Assembly (NCBI RefSeq): GCF_900102085.1
Contig: NZ_FMVM01000005.1
Location: 124,001-188,000, forward strand
DNA from: Paenibacillus polysaccharolyticus
GTDB taxonomy: Bacteria; Bacillota; Bacilli; Paenibacillales; Paenibacillaceae
Reading direction: 5' to 3'
DNA length: 64,000 bases
Under the pieces are notes generated by a model. That model had not been told where the DNA came from, ran no database searches, and saw only the letters and a list, made by a program, of their open reading frames with translations. Shown one piece after another: positions 8,451 to 20,700 of this stretch. The first letter of the stretch is position 1, and the number at the start of each line of letters is the position of its first letter. The position numbers and the translations under genes were made by a program.

Positions 8451-9737
8451 ATGAAAACAGGGTATACATACGTACAACGCACCCTCTGTACATTGCTATT
8501 ATTTACACTCATTACAGCAGTTACATTAACAGGCGGAACCGCTGCCCAAGCAGCTTCACTAAGCCAGTCAACCGTCTATTATGAATCTGATGGCGTACTT
8601 TACAAAGTATCCGGAGATAGTAGCAATCCAGCAGAAGTATTAATTGATTTTGAAGGCGTAGATTTGACTGCAGCGGGATCATATCTCTACTACACTCAGT
8701 CCTCTACTTCCACAACATTACTTCGCGTTCCAAATGACGGTTCCAGTGATGCACCAGAGACATTCGCTTCTGATGTCATCAATTATTATGCGGATAACGG
8801 ATTTATCTACTACATAGACTCCAAGGGAAGCATATATCGTGCCAATGGCGACCAAGGTATATCATCTGCAACCAAAATTGCGGACAAAGTTAATACGGAC
8901 CACCCACTTCTAATCGTGACCAAAGGACGTGTGTACTATAATACCTTGGTTGGCGGGAATACGTGGGTGGCTTCCAAAGCATCAAACGGTACTGGAAACG
9001 TACAGAAGCTGGCCCAAGGTGCTGTAGAGAGTCGTTATTTTGTGAACTTTGCCAAAAATGAATTACAACTCATGGTCAACACCAATCCTGACGAGCAATA
9101 TTACTCTACAAAAGCTATTGTGATGTACAAGGCCAACTACAACACAGGTAAAGGCGCGGCCGTGAATGCAAAAGCCAAGCTTGATGTAAATGCCGTTTAT
9201 TCCGGTGGCTGGAGCAACAATCTATATGTGTACAATAGTGGTATTAAGCTGGACAGCAACAAGGATTATAACTATACCCTGGGCAAAGCTTATGCATTGA
9301 CAACATCCGGTAAAACATTTCAACTTCACTCCAAAAGCGTGCGAGAAGTCAGTGCAGTTGGAACAGACAAGGTGGTAATCATTGATGCGGATCAAAAAGC
9401 GTACGCCAAAACGGTTACTGCGAGCAAGGTGAGTAAAACGTCTAATCTCAACTTGAGCAACGTAACCTACGTTACGAATCAATGGATGAATGATAAACCG
9501 GATGTTGCCTACATTTCTGGAAAAAACGGCCTTTATGCAGTCAATCCATCTCTAAAAGTAAGCAAAATAGCCGCTGACGAATGGGAAACGTTCCACTTGC
9601 GAGATGATGTTCCAGGAATCTTCTACATCCATGCGAAAGATGAATTCCGTTTATATCATTCAGAGTCCAATGGAACAGGGCAACAAGCATTAAGTGATAT
9701 ATTCCTGGACAACATTCTTTTGATTACACTGAATTAA
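8451..9737 (+). CDS. Exported beta-propeller protein (DUF5050-like)
   Basis: 428 residues with a clear signal peptide: KTGYTYVQR, a hydrophobic core, then AAQAAS as the likely cleavage site near residue 36. The mature part has repeated short blades such as VYYESDGVLYKVSGD, LYYTQSSTSTTLLRV and IYYIDSKGSIYRANGD. These resemble the DUF5050/LRP1-type beta-propeller found in many Firmicute exoproteins. The ATG at 8451 sits 8 bases after AGGGGAGG; an upstream in-frame start has no such site. There is no sortase motif or SLH domain, so it is probably secreted. Function unknown, with ligand binding the usual inference for such propellers. Confidence 0.75.
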   Translation: MKTGYTYVQRTLCTLLLFTLITAVTLTGGTAAQAASLSQSTVYYESDGVLYKVSGDSSNPAEVLIDFEGVDLTAAGSYLYYTQSSTSTTLLRVPNDGSSDAPETFASDVINYYADNGFIYYIDSKGSIYRANGDQGISSATKIADKVNTDHPLLIVTKGRVYYNTLVGGNTWVASKASNGTGNVQKLAQGAVESRYFVNFAKNELQLMVNTNPDEQYYSTKAIVMYKANYNTGKGAAVNAKAKLDVNAVYSGGWSNNLYVYNSGIKLDSNKDYNYTLGKAYALTTSGKTFQLHSKSVREVSAVGTDKVVIIDADQKAYAKTVTASKVSKTSNLNLSNVTYVTNQWMNDKPDVAYISGKNGLYAVNPSLKVSKIAADEWETFHLRDDVPGIFYIHAKDEFRLYHSESNGTGQQALSDIFLDNILLITLN

Positions 9738-9787
9738 GTCCTTTCCAGATTCGTTAGATTTTCAGGTTTGATTAATAATGTAAGAAT

Positions 9788-9828
9788 AAGATGGCTCTAC
9801 AGCTTTGGTGCTGGGTGTCATCTTTTTT
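9788..9828 (+). terminator. Probable Rho-independent terminator
   Basis: AAGATG pairs with CATCTT around an inner CAGC/GCTG stem and is followed by seven T residues. The stem is imperfect. It ends the beta-propeller transcript. Confidence 0.6.
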
Positions 9829-9919
9829 TGTGCTTACATTTAACCTATACATTTGCATTTTGTTATCGTGTTTTCTGATTTGTCGAATTTATTTTTCAAA
9901 AACGCCTTCCATTTGAGAA

Positions 9920-9934
9920 TGATAATTGTTATCA
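9920..9934. promoter_or_regulatory. Fur box
   Basis: TGATAATTGTTATCA matches the 7-1-7 Fur consensus TGATAATNATTATCA with one mismatch. It sits 31 bp before the AraC-type gene, so iron should repress that gene through Fur. Confidence 0.85.
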
Positions 9935-9964
9935 TTAAGAAAATAAGACAAAAGGATGGTCCGT

Positions 9965-11362
9965 ATGAATGAATCGTTTCCCGTATTAACCGAAACCTCT
10001 TCTTTACCGCTACTCTCTTCCATGTGCCGAGTACGTCGCGGGAAAAATTTCCGTATACAAGGCATCACGGTAAGCCGGCCCATACTTTGTCTTATTTTAA
10101 AAGGCAACGGCCTTCTGGTTCTGGATGACATCGTTTACGAAGCACAGGCTGGTGAACTGTTTCTGATCAAACCCGGTTTGACTATCGATGCAGTGGCTCA
10201 TTCAGGAATCACTGAATTCCTTATGTTAAGTATGGAACAAGTCAATATGCAGCGAGTACGAGGCAAATGGAAAATGACCGCTTCTTCCTCTCTTCCATTT
10301 GAATGGCAGGCTGGCAAAATGCGCATCCGGCATGAACAGCAGGCAGCAGAACGAATGGCCAAGTTGTATGATTCCTATCGAGGGGAACTTGCAGATCATT
10401 TTGTCAGCATACATAGTCAGTTACATGAACTGCTACAATTCCTGTCAGAGCATCGACTGGAAGAAAACCTTGAAAAGGTAGATCCTGCACTGGAGCGTAG
10501 CATTTCATATATGCGTCGTTTCATGAGTGAAGGTATTAGCATGGATCATCTGGCCAAAATCGCCGGACTGACCCCAAGCTCATATTCCCGCAGCTTCAAA
10601 AAAGCAAAAGGCATGTCACCTACCGATTATCTCAATCGGCTACGGATTGAAGAAGCTAAAAAGCAACTGATAGAGGAAAACTGTGTTCTCAAAGAGGTTG
10701 CAGAATCCGTTGGATATGGCAATGAATATTATTTTAGTCGTAAATTCAAGCAGATGACTGGCATTGCGCCAAGTATATATATGAAGAAACATCGGTTACG
10801 TGTAGCCACAATATCTAGCGCTGGCTTTGATGAGCACCTACACTTCTTGGGATTGAAGCCAGTTGAATCACTGAATTTGGGCCATAGTCAGAATAAGAAG
10901 ACAGCGGAGCAAGAACGTAATCTAACGAACCAACTGGAACAACTTCGCAAGGCTAAACCCGATCTAATTATTGGTGACGGTTCCTGCCAACCTTATACTG
11001 ATCAACTGAAAGGTATTGCTCCTGTTGTTATTGTTGAGGTGACCGATGATTGGAAAGAGACTCATATTCGGTTGGCAGAGCTTACCGGGCGTGAGAAGCA
11101 AGCAAAGCACAATTTCAAGGAACTTGCACTTCATCGGTTGGAAGTCGCTCCATCCTCTACATTTACATCGAGTCGCGACCGGAAGCATGTCGTTTGGACA
11201 GACCGAATGAATTCTCCGCTTATTCATTCACAAGCCAAAGGCTCCACATTGCGGATTCCCTCACAACATATACAGCGGAAAAAGAAAAACCTATTGAAGC
11301 CTGTTGTCATGCATCCTTCTACGGCGTTGGCACACGAAAACTTGAGTGTCATCGGGCGATAA
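9965..11362 (+). CDS. AraC-family regulator fused to a siderophore-binding-type domain (Btr-like)
   Basis: 465 residues. Residues 1-130 form an AraC-type N-terminal domain. Two helix-turn-helix motifs lie near residues 165-262 (ISMDHLAKIAGLTPSSYSRS and LKEVAESVGYGNEYYFSRKFKQ). Residues 268-465 resemble the N-lobe of a type III siderophore-binding protein (LRVATISSAGFDEHLHFLGL, KAKPDLIIGDG). This matches Bacillus Btr, which activates siderophore uptake after binding ferric bacillibactin. The second lobe looks short and Arg/Lys-rich, so the sensor part may be degenerate. AAAGGA lies 8 bases before this ATG; the upstream ATG at 9956 overlaps it. A Fur box precedes the gene. The expected siderophore transporter genes are not adjacent. 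Confidence 0.85.
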   Translation: MNESFPVLTETSSLPLLSSMCRVRRGKNFRIQGITVSRPILCLILKGNGLLVLDDIVYEAQAGELFLIKPGLTIDAVAHSGITEFLMLSMEQVNMQRVRGKWKMTASSSLPFEWQAGKMRIRHEQQAAERMAKLYDSYRGELADHFVSIHSQLHELLQFLSEHRLEENLEKVDPALERSISYMRRFMSEGISMDHLAKIAGLTPSSYSRSFKKAKGMSPTDYLNRLRIEEAKKQLIEENCVLKEVAESVGYGNEYYFSRKFKQMTGIAPSIYMKKHRLRVATISSAGFDEHLHFLGLKPVESLNLGHSQNKKTAEQERNLTNQLEQLRKAKPDLIIGDGSCQPYTDQLKGIAPVVIVEVTDDWKETHIRLAELTGREKQAKHNFKELALHRLEVAPSSTFTSSRDRKHVVWTDRMNSPLIHSQAKGSTLRIPSQHIQRKKKNLLKPVVMHPSTALAHENLSVIGR

Positions 11363-11366
11363 AAAG

Positions 11367-11404
11367 CAAAGGGACCCTTCCTGACGGAATGGGTCCTTTG
11401 TTTC
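11367..11404. terminator. Bidirectional terminator
   Basis: CAAAGGGACCC pairs with GGGTCCTTTG with one bulged G, and T-rich tracts flank both sides. It lies between the convergent AraC-type gene and gbsR. Confidence 0.75.
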
Positions 11405-11408
11405 GAGC

Positions 11409-11996
11409 TTATAACTGTTCTTTCATTTCTTCTTTAATCTCTTCTTTTGGAACAAGCTTATAGATTTCTTCATCTTCCATCGTATCAATAAGCCTGTCGA
11501 GCCATCGGTAGTATGCTTCCGCTTGCAATACTTTACGCTTGTCCTCATGCAGTACTTGCAGAAGCTCAGCGTCAGTCTGCTCATCAAGCTGATCCATCAA
11601 CCGGTTCATCTCATCTACGGATTTACGAAGAATCTGAAGGTTGCTCTCCACCGCTTTTCTCCATTTAATGGCGAAATAATCCGTAAACGTCTGATGCCAG
11701 TCATACTCCACTTCATATAGATCTTTTCTGGAGCCTTTGCTCCACACCTTATTTACCATTTTTAGATCCAGCAGAGTTCGTACTCCGGTGCTCATGCTTG
11801 TTTTGCTCATTTCCATTTCCCGGCCCATATCATCAAGGGTCATCGGTTTTTCTGCGAAAAATAGCAATCCATATAAATGTCCCGTGGACAACGTTACGCC
11901 GTATAGATCCATATTTCGTCCAATGGCTTCGATAACGCGTTTACGGATCTTCAGCACCGCTGTCTGCTGATCCTCTTGCAAATGGTCCAAGCTCAT
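11409..11996 (-). CDS. gbsR: GbsR/MarR-family regulator, choline/betaine type
   Basis: 195 residues. A winged helix near residues 25-95 (TLSTGHLYGLLFFAEKPMTL, MGREMEMSKTSMSTGVRTL) identifies the GbsR group, which represses choline or glycine-betaine genes in Bacillus and responds to choline. A long helical C-terminus with charged repeats ends the protein. A GGAGG site lies 8 bases before the ATG at 11996; the longer frame begins 54 bases upstream without one. The gene is divergent from the opuA operon, with a palindromic operator candidate between them. Direct control of opuA is an inference from position and family. Confidence 0.85.
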   Translation of the reverse strand: MSLDHLQEDQQTAVLKIRKRVIEAIGRNMDLYGVTLSTGHLYGLLFFAEKPMTLDDMGREMEMSKTSMSTGVRTLLDLKMVNKVWSKGSRKDLYEVEYDWHQTFTDYFAIKWRKAVESNLQILRKSVDEMNRLMDQLDEQTDAELLQVLHEDKRKVLQAEAYYRWLDRLIDTMEDEEIYKLVPKEEIKEEMKEQL

Positions 11997-12288
11997 GCTT
12001 GCAACCTCCATTCTGACATTCCAGTCTTGGCAAAAAATCAGCATGTTCAAGCTCTGCTTACATGGGAAAGCATGTAACTGGATATTCTATAAGCTAGAAA
12101 ACACCTCACACCCAATGGATTATCTTGGGAACTTTACCATGCTTCAATTTGCCTACGATGATCATTTAACCAAAAAAATAAGCTTTAATTCAGCTCATTT
12201 TCTATTGTAGGAAAAGCAATAATAAATGTAAAGATGTCTGATTAGCCATAATAAGGAGATAAACAGAGCATTTCGAAGGAAAACTTTG
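11997..12288. other. Part of the divergent gbsR-opuA intergenic region
   Basis: This AT-rich stretch without a supported gene lies between the gbsR start and the opuA operator. The gbsR promoter must be here but could not be pinned down by eye. Confidence 0.5.
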
Positions 12289-12304
12289 TACAGTTTTTAC
12301 TGTA
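12289..12304. promoter_or_regulatory. Palindromic operator candidate upstream of opuA
   Basis: TACAGTTTTTACTGTA is a perfect palindrome (6-bp arms, 4-bp centre) that ends 29 bp before the opuA -10. A second TACTGT half-site follows at about 12316. GbsR, encoded divergently, is the obvious candidate ligand. Confidence 0.6.
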
Positions 12305-12310
12305 TAAACA

Positions 12311-12339
12311 TTATGTACTGTTTATTCGGTTGCTATACT
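12311..12339 (+). promoter_or_regulatory. Extended -10 promoter of opuA
   Basis: TGCTATACT at 12331-12339 is an extended -10 (TG-N-TATACT). The -35 position (TTATGT) is poor, typical of an activated or extended -10 promoter. It predicts a leader of about 145 nt before the opuAA start. Confidence 0.55.
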
Positions 12340-12489
12340 GGTTAACTATTGTTAGAATACAAACCGTTACCCAGAAAGACGGGAAGCGAAGCAAAAATTA
12401 CCGGATTTCGTGGCTGGGCGCACAAGTGTATGGGCTTGTGGTTGCTGAAGGCCGTTCGAAGTGCACAACACATCAGAAGGGGTGAAAAC

Positions 12490-16285
<3,796 letters not shown>

Positions 16286-16356
16286 ATCTTTTCTCTTGTT
16301 CAAACATTCTTTGCAGTAAGTTGATTTTGTTCTTATAGCATTGTTTCTTTTAATGG

Positions 16357-16396
16357 AAACGGCCTATCTCGAATGTACGAGATAGGCCGTTTTCGT
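16357..16396 (+). terminator. Terminator of the opuA operon
   Basis: A 15-bp perfect stem (AAACGGCCTATCTCG paired with CGAGATAGGCCGTTT), a 6-base loop and a T-rich tail stand 72 bp after the opuABC stop. Confidence 0.85.
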
Positions 16397-16406
16397 TTAA
16401 CTAACA

Positions 16407-16443
16407 AAGAGACGAAAAGGGCCTTTGTGCCTCTTCGTCTCTT
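16407..16443. terminator. Second hairpin, likely terminator of the siderophore-binding gene
   Basis: AAGAGACGAA pairs with TTCGTCTCTT around a G/C-rich inner stem. It lies 62 bp past the stop of the minus-strand gene and is the only hairpin there. The T tract is weak on both strands. Confidence 0.55.
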
Positions 16444-16504
16444 CTCTTATATCATTTTTATTATGAAAGGTTTACGCGTAATCCCTTAGGTGTTAATTGC
16501 TTGA

Positions 16505-17476
16505 TTATTTCCCTGTGCCAAGAAATCCTTCTTTGAAAATATTCAATACATAGTCGAGTGTAATCGGGTCACTGTACGTCACCGCTTTGGTATCGAGCTC
16601 GATAACCTGTTTGTTCTGAACGGCCGGAATTTTACTCCAGATTCCCGACTTCATAATCTCGTTATCCCGAGTCATGTCTCTACTGAGCACGATGAAGTCA
16701 CCCATGTACTCCGGAAGAACTTCAAGTGACAAGGAGTGATAACCGTCTTTTAACGTATCATTCTTTACTTTTTCAGGCATATTCAACTTCATCGCTTGGT
16801 ACAGCGCTTCCGTTCCACGTGCCCAGTGATCCCCCATGGCAAAAACTTCTTTATCAGCGATTTCGATGGTGGACACCGTTACTTTATCTCCATACTTCGC
16901 TTTAATCTCATTGCCGATCTCCCCGGCTCTTTTGGTGAAATCATCAATCCATGCTTGTGCTTCAGACTCTTTGTTCAGCACTTTACCAATCTCCAGTTGC
17001 TGTTGCAAATAATCGAGTTTACCCCATGTGTATACAATCGTTGGGGCAATTTTGGAAAGTTGTTCAAGATTTTTCATATGTGAACCTGCAATGATCAAGT
17101 CAGGATTCAAAGCGGAGACACTCTCCGGATCTTCATCACTTACGATAGCAACGTCTTTTAATTTATCCTTGAACAGCGGATTTTCTGCTGTCCATTTATC
17201 TACGCCCACTGGCGTTACATCCATAGAAAGGATATTGGGACCGTTCGTCAAAGCAACGATTCGTTGAGGTTTAGCCGGAATTTCCACGGGCCCTGTTTCG
17301 GATTGATACGTTATCGTATCCGAAGTATTCGCTGCTTCACTGCTTGTCCCTTCCGTTGCAGTTGCCTCTTGTTTTCCATTGTCTGATGCACCGCTTGAAG
17401 CCCCGTTACCGCATGCGCTGGCAATCATCGTAAATAACATCAGCACGATGAACGGTAGAATCCATTGCTTTTTCAT
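16505..17476 (-). CDS. Iron-siderophore ABC transporter substrate-binding lipoprotein
   Basis: 323 residues. The signal peptide ends in a lipobox (MIASAC, Cys near 22), followed by a Gly/Ser/Asn linker. The type III binding-protein fold has PQRIVALTNGPNILSMDVTPVG near 70 and LNPDLIIAGSHMKNLEQLSKIAPTIVY near 125. This fits ferric-siderophore binding proteins such as YfiY/FhuD relatives. It is a single gene here with no permease or ATPase beside it. A consensus promoter and a perfect Fur box precede it, so it should be induced by iron limitation. The siderophore type is not determinable. Confidence 0.9.
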   Translation of the reverse strand: MKKQWILPFIVLMLFTMIASACGNGASSGASDNGKQEATATEGTSSEAANTSDTITYQSETGPVEIPAKPQRIVALTNGPNILSMDVTPVGVDKWTAENPLFKDKLKDVAIVSDEDPESVSALNPDLIIAGSHMKNLEQLSKIAPTIVYTWGKLDYLQQQLEIGKVLNKESEAQAWIDDFTKRAGEIGNEIKAKYGDKVTVSTIEIADKEVFAMGDHWARGTEALYQAMKLNMPEKVKNDTLKDGYHSLSLEVLPEYMGDFIVLSRDMTRDNEIMKSGIWSKIPAVQNKQVIELDTKAVTYSDPITLDYVLNIFKEGFLGTGK

Positions 17477-17501
17477 CTGTATAGTCTCCCCTAATCGTTA
17501 A

Positions 17502-17516
17502 TGATAATCATTATCA
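17502..17516. promoter_or_regulatory. Perfect Fur box
   Basis: TGATAATCATTATCA fits the 7-1-7 consensus exactly. It lies just downstream of the -10, where Fur would block transcription of the siderophore-binding gene. Confidence 0.93.
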
Positions 17517-17533
17517 ATTTAATGAACGTGTTG

Positions 17534-17563
17534 ATTATATGATATGAGTCGATAGCATGTCAA
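17534..17563 (-). promoter_or_regulatory. Sigma-A promoter of the siderophore-binding gene
   Basis: Minus strand TTGACA (17558-17563) and TATAAT (17534-17539) are both consensus, with an 18-bp spacer. Confidence 0.85.
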
Positions 17564-17642
17564 TCATTTATCAAAATCCCTTGTCCCAAAGTAGACTCTT
17601 GGAGAAATGTGCCTGCTTGGATACAACATATTTATCGTAACA

Positions 17643-17677
17643 AAAAATACAGCTTGCAGAATCGTTCTGCAAGCTGT
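17643..17677 (-). terminator. Terminator of the nuclease/5'-nucleotidase gene
   Basis: ACAGCTTGCAGAA and TTCTGCAAGCTGT form a 13-bp perfect stem with a TCG loop. On the minus strand it is followed by ATTTTTTG. Confidence 0.88.
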
Positions 17678-17739
17678 GTCCCATCATTTCAACTTCATTT
17701 GAAACACTCTAATTATGCTTCCAATCTGGTACGAAATCC

Positions 17740-20700
17740 TTATTGCTGCGATCTAAACTCAATGGCGGAAAGGATTAGAGTCACGACTTCAGCCCTCGTC
17801 GCTTCTGCCTTTGGATTAAACCTGTTACCTCCCGTCCCCTTCACTAATCCTGCTTCCTGTGCAGCAGCAATGTATGGAACAGCCCATGCAGGTACTTGTG
17901 TTGCATCTGCAAACGTCAGTGATGACTTGGAATCCAGCGGCAAGCCAAGGGCTCTCACCAGCATAACGGTCATCTCTACCCGTGATATTTTGCCTGTTGA
18001 ACGGAATGTATCATCCGTATATCCACTAATAATGCCTTGGTCCACTGCCTGTGCAATGAAGCTTTGAGCCCAGATAGGAATGGATGCTGCATCTTTGAAG
18101 GCTAGCGCTCTATTGCTTGCAGGCAATTCAAATGCTCGTGCCAGCATCACAATGAATTCAGCACGTGTCGCCGGCATATTCGGACGGAAGTTCCCATCCT
18201 GATATCCATTGACAATGCCCCGGATAATGGCAGCTTTGATCGCTTCTCCTGCCCAGTGACTGCCGATATCCTTCAATTCCACCAGTGGGTTGGCTGGAGC
18301 CGTGCTACTGCCATTCCCGGAATTGCCCGGTACTCCCGGTGTAGCTGGATTTGTCGTTCCTCCATTACCCGGATTGCTCGGAGTTGTTGGTGTTACAGGT
18401 GTCGTTGGAGTTGGATTGCTTGTACCACCGCCATCACCCCCACTTCCCGGTGTACCGCCATTGTTGCCGCCGCCGTTACCAGGATTGTTACCATTTCCAT
18501 CTCCATCTCCTGGAAGAGGGGCGCCTTTAAGATCGGTGCTACGACCTTCCACAGCTTGATTTACGGTGCCGGTCCGATCCAGATGCTCAAGGAAAATCTC
18601 ATAATCAACCAGATTTAATTCATAGTATCGGCCATCGTTTTTCGCGGCTCTCATGCTACGGTAGAAGTCTCCTCCGTTAGCCATAAATGAGTTTGTGGCC
18701 ACAATATAATATCCGTTTGGATCAATATCGGTAAATGTTCCATTACCATTTTTAATCTGAACTTTTATCACACGCTTGCCTTCTTGAGTTACGGTATTTG
18801 TAGTGGAATCCATTTTTTCTCCAGGCTTTATGGAATCATAATAAAAACGCATACCTGATACCTGCGGGAACCGCCCTTCTCCCGTTTCCACACCGCTTAC
18901 CCCGTTTTCGAGCGCGGCTGTAATTTCCTTGCCTGTCATTTTAAGTGCCGTGAGATTATTCCCGAACGGCATTACGGTCAGCAAATCCCCGAGCGTAATA
19001 TTTCCTTCCTTGAACGAAGCACGTATACCTCCACTGTTCTGGATCGCGACGTACCCTTTGACGTCATTCTCTTTTACGATCGATTTTACTTTTTCCAGCA
19101 TGCCATCGGTCATAAAATTCCCCAGATTCGTTTCCTGCTTCCTTACACTTCCGCGCTCTCCATCCAGGAATACGTTTGTTTTACCGATGACTTTTTTCTT
19201 ATATTCGGCCAAAGGTGATGCATATTCTTGCAACTTCGCCAGTGCCTGTGCATCATCTTTATACACGAAAGCATCGTCGGCTCCCTTGGCATCGAGGTTC
19301 AGCAATCTTCCATTCCACTTCTTCAAGATGCCTGCTTCATCAAATGTCACATCAAGTTTACCAAGCGATACATCATATTCTCCCGTCTGCACCACCAGGG
19401 TTGGTTCCTCTGCATCCCCAACCACGATCGGTTTGTTCAAAATGGTATGGGAATGTCCGCCGACAATGATATCGATGCCTTTTACGGCTTCAGCCAGCTT
19501 CAAATCCTCGGAGTAACCGAGGTGTGTCAGGGCAATAATTTTGTTAATACCCTCTTCTTGCAACATATTTACCGTTGCTTGTGCACTAGCCTGAACATCC
19601 TGGAATTTCAGATCATCTCCTGGTGAAGACAGGGACACTGTGTCTGAAGTGGTTAAACCAAATATCCCCACTTTCTCCCCGTTCACCTCGGTTATAATCG
19701 CCGGATAAATTTTGCCATCTTCCCCTGGTTGCCCGATGCTGGCTTGATACAAACTGCCCAGATCGGTATCCTTCGTGTAGTCAATATTGGCACTTACAAA
19801 AGGGAATTCCGCTTTATGAATGAATTCTTTCAGCACGGCCGGCCCTTTATCAAATTCATGATTCCCGAAGGTCATCGCATCATATCCGATCATATTCATA
19901 AACTCCAGATCAGCGAGACCATTGAAAAGGTTGAAATATAATGTCCCTGAAAATACATCCCCTGCATCCAGCACAAGTGTATCGTCGTTGCGAGCTTCTT
20001 TTATCGCTGTCACACGGCGAGGAATGTTGTCCAGATGCGCATGTGTGTCATTCGTGTGTAGCACGCGTAGCTTAAAATCACCTGCTTCTGCCGGTTCTCC
20101 GATACTCAGCTGTGCCAGCAGCGGATCATGATCACTAACTCGTCCGTGTGAGGTTTCAAAGTCAGCGTTGACATGTACTACCTCAATTGCCGCCGTGTCT
20201 GACAGATTTTTACTCACCAGAATGTGATCCAGAGTCTGGGAATTGCCATCGTAGATGTAGGAATAACGCTGATTCTCAGGTAGCTTGTCGACCAGATTAT
20301 CAAGTTCATTGCCTGCAACGATGTTTAACGTCTTGGAAAACTGAAAATCGTTAAAATCACCAAGTACAGCTACATTGACTTCAGGGTCTTTGGCAGTCAA
20401 TTCTTTTACAAAACCGTTCACAAGCTCAGCTTGCTTGGCCCGCTGCACTTCACTGCTCCGCGTTGCAGGCTGGATACTGCCAAACGGTTTCAGATCACCG
20501 CCTTTGGAATTAAAATGATTCGCAATCACAACGACTCGCTCACCGTTGAATTCGAATTCCGCAGCCAGCGGTTTACGTGAACTAGCAAATGCTTCATCCG
20601 TCGGAGCAATACGGCCAGGATTAAAAGACAAGCTTCCGTCAGCGGAAACAGCGACTGCTTTGGACGCATTGCCTTTACCTATCCCCGCCGCCAAGGAAAC

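Noticed and set aside
18256..18618. Plus-strand frames of 120 and 89 codons, Pro/Leu-rich or Arg/Cys-rich
   Set aside because: They are antisense to the Gly/Asn/Pro/Thr linker and SLH region of the nuclease gene; their composition is a mirror of the low-complexity linker.
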